NCBI GenBank assembly: GCA_016937575.1
Contig: JAFHKN010000002.1
Coordinates: 1,860,001 to 1,924,000 of the forward strand
Source: Roseomonas aeriglobus
GTDB lineage: Bacteria; Pseudomonadota; Alphaproteobacteria; Sphingomonadales; Sphingomonadaceae
Length of the DNA stretch: 64,000 bases
Reading direction: 5' to 3'
Shown: positions 36,396 to 45,120 of the stretch, one piece after another
Position numbering within the stretch: position 1 is the first letter of the stretch
Layout of the letters: the number at the start of each line of letters is the position of its first letter
Position numbers and translations under genes: made by a program
The notes under the pieces: model-generated
Told to the model about the DNA's origin: nothing
Databases searched by the model: none
What the model saw: the letters and a program-made list of their open reading frames with translations, nothing else

Positions 36396-36507
36396 ACTTC
36401 GTTAGGCTCTCGCGTAGCGGAGGCTCAAGGCGGCGAGCCATAGCGCTTGTGACTTCAGGCTCCCGTCCTTGCGGGACCACAGCATGATGCTTCTACACCG
36501 AGCGGTT

Positions 36508-36598
36508 CCCCGGCGAAGGCCGGGGCCCAGTTGCAATGACCACCGCGATCGGCCCACAACTGAGGCCATCGGCACCTAGAACCCGGCCTCCGCCGGGG
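36508..36598. repeat. Paired GC-rich palindromes between sufE and the [2Fe-2S] gene
   Basis: Hairpin CCCCGGC/GCCGGGG with a GAAG loop is at 36508-36525, and CCCGGC/GCCGGG with a CTCC loop is at 36582-36597. CAGTTG and CAACTG between them also pair, so the unit can fold as one larger inverted repeat. It lies between convergent genes and resembles the REP-type unit at 58555-58651. Confidence 0.6.
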
Positions 36599-36610
36599 TA
36601 CGAGGAAGCG

Positions 36611-36934
36611 TCAAGCCGCATCCCGATCGTTCGCCGCGCGCTTCACGCCCAGCCCCAGCTCTGCCACGACCCGGTCGACCGCAGTTCCCTCCGGTACCAC
36701 CAGCCACCCGCCGGCCCGCCCGACGACGACCGCGCGCTTGGGGCACACGCCCAGGCACTTCGTCTCGACGATGCCGACCGTCGCCTTGCGGCCCTTGCTC
36801 AGGCCCAGCCGCTTGCGCAGCGCCTTGGCTAACGACTGCTTGCCCCGATCGCCGAAGCCGCCGTCCAGCTTCTTCGAACATTTCCCGCACACGACGATCG
36901 CATCCTGCCACCCGGAGGGCAGGCGACGGATCAT
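36611..36934 (-). CDS. Thioredoxin-like [2Fe-2S] ferredoxin-type protein
   Basis: This 107-residue protein has four cysteines in the pattern of thioredoxin-fold ferredoxins: VVCGKCSKKL near the start and TKCLGVCPKRAVVV later, with a basic linker of about 40 residues. Similar domains occur in NuoE-type subunits and in stand-alone (2Fe-2S) proteins; the partner is unknown. Start ATG 36934 overlaps the stop of the J-domain gene (ATGA). Confidence 0.8.
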   Translation of the reverse strand: MIRRLPSGWQDAIVVCGKCSKKLDGGFGDRGKQSLAKALRKRLGLSKGRKATVGIVETKCLGVCPKRAVVVGRAGGWLVVPEGTAVDRVVAELGLGVKRAANDRDAA

Positions 36935-37467
36935 GCCGGCTTCCACTGGCGGCGATCCTCTGCGACGCGGAGCACCTCGTACGCGGCCTGGATCGCCTGG
37001 AACTGCTTGGCCGCCTCGGCATCGCCCGGCCGGACGTCGGGGTGACTTTCCTTCGCCAGCCGTCGCCAGGCGACGCGCACCGCTTCGAAATCGGCGTCCG
37101 GCTCCAGCTCGAGCACGTCGAGCGCACGCATCTCGTCACGCGAACGCGTGCCGTCGCCCGGCCCCGCCCAGCTGTTGTGCTTGGACTGCTGGAACCCACC
37201 CGCATCGCGCCGCTCGTCCGCCTCGCGCGCGGCGGCTTCCTCGGCCGACAGGCCGGCGAAATAATCCCAGCCCTTGTTGTACTCAGCCGCATGGGTCTGA
37301 CAGAAATACCAGCGTTCCGGGCTGTTCGGCGCCTTCGGTGCGGGGCAATTGCCCGGTTCCTCGCAGCCGTGCCGGTCGCACAGCCGCACGGTTGTCGCCT
37401 CGCGCGACGAGCCATAGCCGCCCCAGCGGGGGAAGCCCCAGTTATCGGATCGTGTCTGGCGGGCCAT
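36931..37467 (-). CDS. J-domain protein with Cys-rich N-terminal part
   Basis: The C-terminal 65 residues are a J-domain with the essential HPD (AWRRLAKESHPDVRPGD, then AAKQFQAIQAAYEVL). The N-terminal part carries CDRHGCEEPGNCPAPK and FCQTHAAEYN, a cysteine/histidine pattern that could bind zinc. J-proteins stimulate Hsp70 (DnaK). The start is uncertain: ATG 37467 (178 residues) is used, and ATG 37479 is possible. It is coupled to the ferredoxin-like gene. Confidence 0.82.
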   Translation of the reverse strand: MARQTRSDNWGFPRWGGYGSSREATTVRLCDRHGCEEPGNCPAPKAPNSPERWYFCQTHAAEYNKGWDYFAGLSAEEAAAREADERRDAGGFQQSKHNSWAGPGDGTRSRDEMRALDVLELEPDADFEAVRVAWRRLAKESHPDVRPGDAEAAKQFQAIQAAYEVLRVAEDRRQWKPA

Positions 37468-37605
37468 TCCGGGTGACATAGGGTGGTGGACGCGGGACGC
37501 AAGCGGGTCACGTCTCCGGAAGGCGCGGACATGCGAGTAAATCACAGGCCCGTCGGTCCTTGCTCGACAGCGGGGCCGGCCGTGCTTCGCCGTGCTGCGC
37601 ACCGG

Positions 37606-37624
37606 CGATTAGCACCGCTAATCG
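37606..37624. repeat. Perfect hairpin beside the RNase P RNA 3' end
   Basis: Arms CGATTAGC and GCTAATCG surround an ACC loop, 16 bases downstream of the rnpB 3' end on the minus strand. It may stop or process the RNase P RNA transcript. A similar GATTAGC hairpin is at 57179-57203. Confidence 0.6.
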
Positions 37625-37639
37625 TCTCGGCGAAGTGCC

Positions 37640-38004
37640 AGAGGGTCTGTAAGCCGGGTTCTGTCCACCTTGCCTTGCAGCAAGGATAGGCGACCATTCC
37701 TCTAGGACGACGCTCGCGCGCCGCCTCCAGCAACCAACCCGGACGACGGGCCGGAACGAGGCCCCTATGCCGTCCCTATTCGGTTTTGCTCCCGGTGGGG
37801 TTTACCGTGCCGCTTCCGTTACCGGTCGCGCGGTGCGCTCTTACCGCACCCTTTCACCGTGACCGGGTCGCAACCCGGCCGTCTGCTCTCTGTTGCACTG
37901 TCCCTGGGGTCGCCCCCGGCGGGCGTTACCCGCCACCGTCGTTTCCGTGGAGCCCGGACTTTCCTCGCGTGCTTCACGAAGCACCCGCGGCCGCCCGACC
38001 CTCT
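37640..38004 (-). ncRNA. rnpB: RNase P RNA (class A)
   Basis: This is the catalytic RNA that trims the 5' ends of tRNA precursors. On the minus strand it begins AGAGGGTCGGGCGGCCGC and has the invariant GAGGAAAGTCCGGGCTCCA after the first stems. It continues through GGTAACGCCCG and GAGCAAAACCGAATAGGG, and ends GACAGAACCCGGCTTACAGA then CCCTCT, which pairs with the 5' end. About 365 nt. Confidence 0.97.
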
Positions 38005-38017
38005 GGCGACAACGGCT

Positions 38018-38707
38018 TTAGTCGTCACCTTGGGGTTTGGGAAGCAGGAGCGCGAGCAGGATCATTCGGCACTCCGCATCGATCTCGCCATCGACCAGTT
38101 CGGGGCGGAAGCGTCGCTGGAAAGCAACGATGGCGGCCATCGGATTGGTGACGTCGTATCCGAACCGCTCGAGCGCCAATAGAAAGCCGGCCTCGGTCCA
38201 GTGCGGGTCGATCAGGTTCTTGGTCGGCCGCGGCAGCGCCAAGCGGCGCCGGGCGAGCTCGTGCCACGGGAACAGTTCGCCGGGATCGCGCTTGCGGGCG
38301 GGCGCGATGTCCGAATGGCCGACGACGTTGCCACGCGTGATCTGCCACCGGTCCTTGATCCCGGCGACCAGCCGCACGACCGCATCGATCTGCGCAGGCG
38401 GATACGGCACATATTTATATTCGTGTCCCGGATTGACGATCTCAATCCCGACCGACGCGCTGTTCAGGTCGGTCAGGCCGCGCCAGTGCGACTTGCCGGC
38501 GTGCCAGGCGCGTTTCTCTTCCGGCACCAGCCGATGGACCGTCCCGTCTTCGTACACGAGATAGTGCGACGAGACCTTGGCTTCCGGATCGCACAACCGT
38601 TGCAGGGCGGATTCCGCATCGAGCATCCCGGTATAGTGAAGCACGATCGCGCAGATCGGCAGCAGCCGCTCGTCGAAATTGGGCGAAGGCGTGTCGATGA
38701 AGTCCAT
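38018..38707 (-). CDS. AmpD-type N-acetylmuramoyl-L-alanine amidase
   Basis: This 229-residue amidase_2 enzyme cleaves the amide between muramic acid and the peptide, probably in cell-wall recycling since no signal peptide is visible. Zinc-site motifs are IVLHYTG, VGIEIVNPG and VGHSDIAPARKRDPG. The C-terminal 60 residues (FGYDVTNPMAAIVAFQRRF) look like a peptidoglycan-binding domain, which AmpD of E. coli lacks. ATG 38707 is used. It lies downstream of cheR. Confidence 0.9.
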   Translation of the reverse strand: MDFIDTPSPNFDERLLPICAIVLHYTGMLDAESALQRLCDPEAKVSSHYLVYEDGTVHRLVPEEKRAWHAGKSHWRGLTDLNSASVGIEIVNPGHEYKYVPYPPAQIDAVVRLVAGIKDRWQITRGNVVGHSDIAPARKRDPGELFPWHELARRRLALPRPTKNLIDPHWTEAGFLLALERFGYDVTNPMAAIVAFQRRFRPELVDGEIDAECRMILLALLLPKPQGDD

Positions 38708-38748
38708 GCGGCGATCAGCTTGCGAGCGCCGCGCGCGAAACGCAACCG

Positions 38749-39603
38749 TCAGTGCGGCTGATCGCTGCGGACATAGGTGCCGCGCCACTGTTTCGACGGT
38801 TCAAACCGGTCGGTCTGGCCGATCGTCGTCTCGCCTGCGCCCATCACCAGCAGGCCACTCGGCCGCAGCGCGTCAGCCAGCGTGCCCAGTACGCTGCGGC
38901 GGACCTCCGGTGAGAAATAGAGCATGACGTTGCGGCACAGGATAAGGTCGAACAATCCCGGCGGCGGCGGATCGAAAACCAGGTTTTGCGTACGATACTG
39001 GATGCGTCGCAGTAGTTCGCGGTTCGCTGTCCAGCTGGTGTCGTTGCCGTCGAACCAGGTGATCATCCGCCCCATCGCCAGGCCGCGCTGGATCTCGAAC
39101 TGGGTAAACGTCCCGGTCTTGGCGCGTGCAACTGACTCCACCGACACGTCGGTGGCGATGATATCGTACGTCGATTCGTCGAGCCCACGCTCGTCGAGCA
39201 GGATCGCCAGGCTGATCGGTTCCTGTCCCGCCGAGCACCCCGACGACCAGATCCGCAGCCGGCGATCCGGGTGCGCCGCCCGCATCGCGACTGCGGCGTC
39301 GGCAACCGTGTCCAGCGTCGCAGGGTCACGAAAGAACGAAGATTCCTGGTTCAGCAAGGCATCGACAACCTTCTGCGTGAGCGCCGCGCACCCGTCGCCG
39401 GTCAGGCGGGCGGCGAGCTCGTCCAGCGTCGTCAGGCCAATATCGCGGACCAGCGGGGTCAGCGCCGATTCGACGCGCCACAGTCGCTGCGGGCCTAACA
39501 GCTGCCCGGTCTGGCGCTCGAAGGTCGCGGCGATCGTGCCGATTGCGACGGCGACCGGCGTGGCTCCACCATCGGTCCAGACGGTCGCTCGCTCCCGGCT
39601 CAT
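38749..39603 (-). CDS. cheR: Chemotaxis methyltransferase CheR
   Basis: CheR adds methyl groups from SAM to glutamates of chemoreceptors. The 284-residue protein has the helical N-domain and a methyltransferase domain with LRIWSSGCSAGQEPISLA (SAM loop), IIATDVSVESV and FDLILCRNVMLYFSPE. The ATG overlaps the cheB stop. It is last in the che operon. Confidence 0.93.
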   Translation of the reverse strand: MSRERATVWTDGGATPVAVAIGTIAATFERQTGQLLGPQRLWRVESALTPLVRDIGLTTLDELAARLTGDGCAALTQKVVDALLNQESSFFRDPATLDTVADAAVAMRAAHPDRRLRIWSSGCSAGQEPISLAILLDERGLDESTYDIIATDVSVESVARAKTGTFTQFEIQRGLAMGRMITWFDGNDTSWTANRELLRRIQYRTQNLVFDPPPPGLFDLILCRNVMLYFSPEVRRSVLGTLADALRPSGLLVMGAGETTIGQTDRFEPSKQWRGTYVRSDQPH

Positions 39604-40664
39604 GCCGCTGCCCCGCGCAGCGCGATCAGCCGACCGATCTCTTCCGGCGGCAAAATCGCCGTTGCGTCGCCCGTGCTGGCGATCGCGCCCGGCATGCCCC
39701 AGACCACGGAGGTCGCACGGTCCTGGACGATCACCGATGCGCCCGCCCGCAACAGGTCGCGGGCGCCGACGCTGCCGTCACGCCCCATCCCGCTCAGCAC
39801 GACCGCCAGCGCGCGCTTGCCATAGACCTGGGCGGCGGATGCGAACATCGGGTCGACCGATGGCAGGCAGCCGCTGGCCGCCGGCTCGGTCGACAGGCGG
39901 ATGGCGGCACCATCGCCTGTCGCGGTCAGGCACATATGCGCGTGACCCGGCGCCACCACGATCCGCCCGGGTCGCAGCCGCATGTGATGCTCGGCAACGT
40001 CGCAGGGCCGCGCTGCGATCAGCGCGATCTGCGCGGCAAAATAGGGCATGAAGGATGCCGGCAGATGCTGGGTGATCAGGATTGGCTTGGTAAAGCTGGG
40101 TGGCAGCGCGCGCAGCACGGCGCTCAGCGCGTGGATGCCGCCCGTCGACGCACCCACGACGACGATGTCGAAGCCGCCCAGCTGCGGCATCTGCCCGGCT
40201 CGCGGCGGTGGCGCCGGCACGACGACCGCATCATCGGACCAGACCAGCCGGTCGAGCTTGTCCTGCAGCAACGCGCCGAAGCGGCCGGCGAAGGCGCCGA
40301 TGCGCGGTTTCTCCAGCGTATCCGCCGCGCCCAATGCCAGCGCCTGAACGGTCGCCAGCGCGCCGTCGCCGGCGGTCGCCGACACGACGATCACCTTCGC
40401 GCCCTGCCCGGCCGCTAGCAGATCGGGCAGACCGCTCAGCCCGTCTATCCCGGGCAATTCCAGATCGAGCAGGATGATATCGACCCGGTTGCGCGCCAGG
40501 AACGCCAACGCCGCAGCGACGCCGCCCACCGCGCCCATCACGACGTAACGGTCGGTCGAATCGATCATCCGCCCAAGCGCCGCCCGCGCGACGACCGAAT
40601 CGTCGACGATCAGGACGCTGCGAACCGGCGCGTCGGCGTGAAGGGTGGGCGAGAGTGCGGACAT
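39600..40664 (-). CDS. cheB: Chemotaxis methylesterase CheB
   Basis: CheB removes receptor methyl groups when phosphorylated. The 354-residue protein has a receiver domain with Asp67 (IILLDLELPG) and a linker. The methylesterase domain carries GASTGGIHAL (nucleophile Ser), ITQHLPASFMPYFA (His) and LSGMGRDGSVGARDLL (Asp). It follows cheY and overlaps cheR. Confidence 0.94.
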   Translation of the reverse strand: MSALSPTLHADAPVRSVLIVDDSVVARAALGRMIDSTDRYVVMGAVGGVAAALAFLARNRVDIILLDLELPGIDGLSGLPDLLAAGQGAKVIVVSATAGDGALATVQALALGAADTLEKPRIGAFAGRFGALLQDKLDRLVWSDDAVVVPAPPPRAGQMPQLGGFDIVVVGASTGGIHALSAVLRALPPSFTKPILITQHLPASFMPYFAAQIALIAARPCDVAEHHMRLRPGRIVVAPGHAHMCLTATGDGAAIRLSTEPAASGCLPSVDPMFASAAQVYGKRALAVVLSGMGRDGSVGARDLLRAGASVIVQDRATSVVWGMPGAIASTGDATAILPPEEIGRLIALRGAAA

Positions 40665-40698
40665 GGTCGTCCTCGGCTCAACGGACGGTACGTCTCGA

Positions 40699-41064
40699 TC
40701 AGGCCATGCCCACGATCTGCAGCTTGCTTTCGAGCGTCTCGCGATCGAACGGCTTCATGACATATTCGTCGGCGCCCGCTTCGATCGCGGCGCGAATGTA
40801 GGCCATGCCGTTCTCGGTCGTGCAGAATACGACCTTGGGGCGCGTCGGAATGTCCGAATCGCGCAGCGCCCGCAGGAAATCCATTCCGCTCATCACCGGC
40901 ATGTTCCAGTCGAGCAGGATCACGTCCGGCGCCTGCTGCAGGCAGCTTTCCAGCGCCTCGCGACCGTCGCCGGCCTCGCGCACTTCGAACTCGAGCGTTT
41001 CGAGGATGTGCCGGGCAACCTTGCGGATCACCTTGGAATCATCGACGACGAGACAGGTCTTCAT
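40699..41064 (-). CDS. cheY: Single-domain response regulator CheY
   Basis: This 121-residue receiver has the acidic pair VVDDS, the phospho-acceptor Asp52 (ILLDWNMP), the conserved Thr in VVFCTTENG and Lys in YVMKPFD. It is probably the flagellar-motor-binding output of the CheA kinase encoded upstream in this operon, although several CheY types exist in this group. Confidence 0.93.
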   Translation of the reverse strand: MKTCLVVDDSKVIRKVARHILETLEFEVREAGDGREALESCLQQAPDVILLDWNMPVMSGMDFLRALRDSDIPTRPKVVFCTTENGMAYIRAAIEAGADEYVMKPFDRETLESKLQIVGMA

Positions 41065-41152
41065 CTGCGCACTTTCTGCTGCGAGGGTTCAGCCGACCAT
41101 GCGTCGACAGACGTAAGCGTGACGTTAACAGTCAAAATGGATCGATCTGGTC

Positions 41153-41590
41153 TCACGCCGCGGCGGCCGGGCGCGGCACCAGCGCCGTCAGGTCGATCGC
41201 CAGCACGGGCTCCCCGTCCCGTTCTACGATCCCGCTTGCGATGCCGCGCCAGTTCGCGGCCATGGTCGTCCCATTCGCCAGCGGCTGAAGGTCGAAGGCC
41301 GAGACATCGTCGAGTGCGTCGACCAGCATCGCGTAATGATGCCCGTCGACTCGTACGATCACCGCCCGTGCGGCGTTTCCCTCCCCCTGGAGGCCGAGCG
41401 CGGTGCGCGTGTCGATAACCGTCACCACGCGGCTGCGCAGGGTCGCCAGTCCCCGCACCAGCTCGGGCGCGCGCGGCACCGGCGTGATTTCACCGATGTC
41501 GACAACCGATTCGACCTGTTCGGAACAGATGGCGAAGGTCCGGCCCGCGATGTGGGCGATCAGGAAGAGCTCCTTCAGACGGCTGCTCAT
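41153..41590 (-). CDS. cheW: Chemotaxis coupling protein CheW
   Basis: This 145-residue CheW-domain protein links receptors to CheA. Motifs are FAICSEQVESVVDIGEITPV, LVRGLATLRSRVVTVIDTRT and MLVDALDDVSAF. Its start overlaps the cheA stop (ATGA). Confidence 0.92.
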   Translation of the reverse strand: MSSRLKELFLIAHIAGRTFAICSEQVESVVDIGEITPVPRAPELVRGLATLRSRVVTVIDTRTALGLQGEGNAARAVIVRVDGHHYAMLVDALDDVSAFDLQPLANGTTMAANWRGIASGIVERDGEPVLAIDLTALVPRPAAAA

Positions 41591-43869
41591 CGCCGCACTC
41601 CTGCAACCTTGGCCTCGACCGCGGCGAGGATAGCGTCGCGGTCATAGCGATAGATGGCGCCCGCCCCGTCGCTGCGCGTATCGCTCAGCCGGATCGCATT
41701 GGGCGCAGGGATCGGGTCGAGGGTCAGCACCGCATCGGCGGCTATGCCGTCCGCGCCCTCGATCACCCGGTAGCCGGCCCGCGCGAGCATCGGCGCGACG
41801 AAGCCGCGCAACCACGGGTCCTTGCCGATCGCGCAGGTCGGCTGACGCTGCTCGGTCGCCCCGCCGCCTGATCGGGCAGTGGAGAACAGCCAGAACGGAT
41901 CGATGAGTTCGACCGGATTGCCATCGACCAGCGCGACGCCGGCGACCAGACCCGGCATCACCGGGTCGGCGATGCTTTCCGGCAGGGTGAAGATGTCGAG
42001 CGCCTCGGCGATCGCATAGCCCATTTCCTGCCCACCGTCGGTCATACGCACGACGTCGATCGTCGGCAGCCCCCGCCACTCACCGCTCGCGACCAGAGGA
42101 ATGATCTGATCGTCGACGACCAGGCGGAGCGCGCCGCCGGAGGTACCGACGCGGTCCGCCGAGACCGTTTCCACGCGATCCACCGCCGCCAGCGGGATCG
42201 CGCGCAACTGGCCGTCGATATCGCGGAACAGCAGCGCCTCGACGCCCAACGCCTGCGCCTCGACTGCCCCGTCCTCTTCCTGCACCTCGCGGACGAAGGT
42301 CAGCCCGGCATCGACCGCCAATCCCGAACAATCGAGCATCAGCATCGGCCGGCCGTTGTCGGGCAGCGTCTGGCCCGCAAACAGGCCACACGCCATGATC
42401 GCCGGCGCCGCCGGCTTGATCACCAGTTCCTCGGTGTCGTGCACCGAATCGACAGCGATCACATAGCTGCCGACGCCGATCCCGACGATGACCAGCATCC
42501 GCGTGCCGCCGTCGCCCGCCAGTTGCAGGCGTTCGCCAAGGTCGAGCATCGGCAAACGACGTTCGCGGACGGTCGCCAACGTCGTGCTTCCGACGTGATC
42601 GATGCGAATCGCCTCGGCGCTCTCGCTCACGATCTCCTCGATCGCCTGCCGCGGAATGGCGAAGCGCTGGTTGCCGACACCGACGATGATCGTCGGGATG
42701 ATCGACAGCGTCAGCGGCACGTGGATTGCAATCCGCAGCCCCTGCCCGCGCGTGCTGTCCAGCTCGATACGCCCGCCGATCCCCTCGATTGCCGAACGGA
42801 CGATATCCATGCCCACGCCGCGGCCGGAAATCTCGGTCACTTCGTCCTTCGACGACAGGCCGGGTTCGAAGATCAGCTCGAGCTGCTGGCGCGGCGACAG
42901 GCCGCGAAGTTCGCGTTCATCACGGGCGCCGTTGGCCGCCAGCTTGGCGATCAGTCGGTCCGCGTCGATCCCGGCGCCGTCGTCGGCGATTTCGACGATG
43001 ATCTGATTGCCCGCCTGGCGCGCACTGACGGTCAGCCGACCGCTTTCGCGCTTGCCTGCAACCCGTCGCGCAGCCGGCGTCTCGATGCCGTGGTCGATCG
43101 AATTGCGGACGATGTGGACCAGCGGATCGCGCAGAACCTCGATCATCTCGCGGTCCAGCTCGACGTCGGCGCCGTCGACGGTGACGATCACAGACTTGCC
43201 CAGGCTGGCGGCGGTATCCCGCACCATCCGCGGCAGCGCCGAAAACAGCGACTCGATTTTTTGCATGCGCGTGCGGGTGACCGTCTCGCGCATGTCGGCC
43301 ACCGTCGCGGACAGGCGTTCCAGCGATGCCTCGAGCGCGGGGTCGGGATTTTCGTCGCGGATACGGCGGGCCAGCTCGTTACGCGCCAGCACCATGTCCG
43401 ACATGCCCGACATCATCCGATCGAGCAGGTCGACGCTCAACCGGACGCTCCGGCTGCCGTTGCGCTGGCCGGCCGGGGCCGGCGCCTGCACGACGACCTC
43501 GCGCCCCTCGGCAAGCGCGGCGATCAGGAGATCTTCGCCCGTGTCGTTCAGCGCGACCTGAGCATCGATCGCCTCGACCAGTTCGCCAATGCGATCGACA
43601 ACCGCGAGTACCGCGTTGACCAGCGCGCGGTCCGGCGTCCGCCGCCCGTCCCGGACGGCGGCCAGCACGTCCTCGGCCGCATGGCTCAGCCGCGCGAGGC
43701 GCGGCAGGTCGAGGAAGCCGCAGCTTCCCTTGACGGTGTGGACGAAACGAAAAATCGCATCGAGGCGCGCGCGATCGGTCGGATCGGCTTCCCAAGCCAC
43801 GATCTCCCCGGCGAGTGCTTCGAGCGTCTCCCGCGTTTCGGCAATGAATTCCTGAAGTAGCTCGTCCAC
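41587..43869 (-). CDS. cheA: Chemotaxis histidine kinase CheA
   Basis: CheA autophosphorylates and passes phosphate to CheY/CheB. The 760-residue protein has an Hpt domain with His44 (RFVHTVKGSCGFL), a dimerisation domain and a kinase domain (HIVRNSIDHGIE, EIADDGAGID, EISGRGVGMDIV). A CheW-like regulatory domain follows, then about 240 extra residues that look like a second CheW-like domain and a degenerate receiver (WLRGFVAPMLARAGYRVIEG) without a clear phospho-acceptor Asp. No separate CheY-binding domain is evident. Confidence 0.93.
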   Translation of the reverse strand: MDELLQEFIAETRETLEALAGEIVAWEADPTDRARLDAIFRFVHTVKGSCGFLDLPRLARLSHAAEDVLAAVRDGRRTPDRALVNAVLAVVDRIGELVEAIDAQVALNDTGEDLLIAALAEGREVVVQAPAPAGQRNGSRSVRLSVDLLDRMMSGMSDMVLARNELARRIRDENPDPALEASLERLSATVADMRETVTRTRMQKIESLFSALPRMVRDTAASLGKSVIVTVDGADVELDREMIEVLRDPLVHIVRNSIDHGIETPAARRVAGKRESGRLTVSARQAGNQIIVEIADDGAGIDADRLIAKLAANGARDERELRGLSPRQQLELIFEPGLSSKDEVTEISGRGVGMDIVRSAIEGIGGRIELDSTRGQGLRIAIHVPLTLSIIPTIIVGVGNQRFAIPRQAIEEIVSESAEAIRIDHVGSTTLATVRERRLPMLDLGERLQLAGDGGTRMLVIVGIGVGSYVIAVDSVHDTEELVIKPAAPAIMACGLFAGQTLPDNGRPMLMLDCSGLAVDAGLTFVREVQEEDGAVEAQALGVEALLFRDIDGQLRAIPLAAVDRVETVSADRVGTSGGALRLVVDDQIIPLVASGEWRGLPTIDVVRMTDGGQEMGYAIAEALDIFTLPESIADPVMPGLVAGVALVDGNPVELIDPFWLFSTARSGGGATEQRQPTCAIGKDPWLRGFVAPMLARAGYRVIEGADGIAADAVLTLDPIPAPNAIRLSDTRSDGAGAIYRYDRDAILAAVEAKVAGVRR

Positions 43870-43985
43870 CTGAAGCCCCGTTGGCAGTCGGGTGCGACCA
43901 TGGCCGGGCTTCGGTTAAATCGGCGTTTACGGCGTCGAGGCGATTCCGAGCCTCCCGCCGCTACCAAAAAGGGAGGATCAGGACG

Positions 43986-44627
43986 TCACGCTGCGTTGAA
44001 GATCGCTCCGAACATCAACACCGATGCATCAGGCGGCGATACCTGCAGCGACCCGCCGTTCTCGACCACCAGCGAACGCGCGAGGTGCGCCGCTGCTGCC
44101 CTCGGCGTCACCGCGGCGGTCGACGTGCCGGTCAGCGCGCCGCGCAGTTCGTCGTCGAGGACGATCCGCTGCCCCTCGCCGCGCACGACGATCTCGACAT
44201 GATTGTCGCGCTGCTCGGCGCCGATATCCAGCTGCCCACCGCGGACCAGCGCGTCACCAGCGATCAGCACCAAATTCAGCAGCACCTTGATCGCCCCCTT
44301 CGGCAGGGTCGGATCCTCGATCATCCAGCCGATGGTGACGCGGCGATTATCGCCGAAAAGACCCATCACCGCCGCTTGTGCCTCGCGCGTGTCGACGCGT
44401 TCGCCGAAGCCGCCCGCAGCACCGAACGCCAGCCGAAAGAACTTCAGTTTGTTCGCCGATGCTCGCGCGCTGTCGGACAGCAGGTCCAGGCACCGCTGGC
44501 GCATCTCGGGATCGGTTTCATCGGCCAACAGCTCCAGCCCGTTGTTAAGCGCGCCGATCGGGCTCAGCAAATCATGGCACAGGCGCGAACACAGCAGGCT
44601 GGCGAATTCGGTCGAGGATGTCGGCAA
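43986..44627 (-). CDS. chpT: Histidine phosphotransferase ChpT
   Basis: ChpT carries phosphate from CckA to CtrA and CpdR in the alphaproteobacterial cell-cycle pathway. The 213-residue protein has the DHp-like helix with His18 (LCSRLCHDLLSPIGALNNGL) and a degenerate HATPase-like domain. It lies 116 bp upstream of cheA on the same strand, so it may share transcription with the che genes. Confidence 0.9.
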   Translation of the reverse strand: MPTSSTEFASLLCSRLCHDLLSPIGALNNGLELLADETDPEMRQRCLDLLSDSARASANKLKFFRLAFGAAGGFGERVDTREAQAAVMGLFGDNRRVTIGWMIEDPTLPKGAIKVLLNLVLIAGDALVRGGQLDIGAEQRDNHVEIVVRGEGQRIVLDDELRGALTGTSTAAVTPRAAAAHLARSLVVENGGSLQVSPPDASVLMFGAIFNAA

Positions 44628-44687
44628 GGGGCAGTGCTCCTGGGGAAGCGGCGGCCTTACAGGAACGACCGGCCATGCCGCAACCGT

Positions 44688-45107
44688 TCAGGCGCTATCG
44701 ATCGGGGCAAGATCGACGGATCGGAAGCGATCCTGCACCGGTCCATCCGACTCCACTCGCCACGCCCGTACCGACGACGGCGATCCGATGAGCCACAGCC
44801 AACCTTCCGTTACGGCATCCGCCGCATCCCGTCGCGACGGACGCGAGTCGCCCGAGGGATGCGAATGGTAGCAGCCGATTAATCTTGCCCCACCCTGTCG
44901 CTCTGCGCGGTAGGCGGCGATCAGCGCGGCAGGGTCGATCTCGAAGGCGACCGCGGGCTCCGGCGAGACGTTGCGGCATGGCTGATGGTCGCGAATTATA
45001 GCGGTTTCGCCGAACAGCAGGCCGCAGATTTCACGGTCGGGCGCCGACGCGATCTCCGCACGGATCGCGGCCAGCGTGCTACTTGAAATTCGGACGACAT
45101 TTCCCAT
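44688..45107 (-). CDS. JAMM/MPN-domain metallopeptidase-like protein
   Basis: This 139-residue JAB1/MPN protein has a full zinc motif: Glu in REICGLLFG and the HxHPxGxxxPSxxD pattern (YHSHPSGDSRPSRRDAAD). Bacterial homologues act on small sulfur-carrier or ubiquitin-like proteins, or as isopeptidases, but no such partner is adjacent. It is divergent from rluD. Confidence 0.85.
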   Translation of the reverse strand: MGNVVRISSSTLAAIRAEIASAPDREICGLLFGETAIIRDHQPCRNVSPEPAVAFEIDPAALIAAYRAERQGGARLIGCYHSHPSGDSRPSRRDAADAVTEGWLWLIGSPSSVRAWRVESDGPVQDRFRSVDLAPIDSA

Positions 45108-45120
45108 CTAGACATCACTC

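Noticed and set aside
37483..37689. A short plus-strand frame and its minus counterpart near 37.5-37.7 kb
   Set aside because: They overlap the RNase P RNA gene and its flanking hairpin, which explain the sequence better.
42439..43860. A 473-residue plus-strand frame
   Set aside because: It is antisense to cheA, rich in Asp, His and Arg with no domain pattern.
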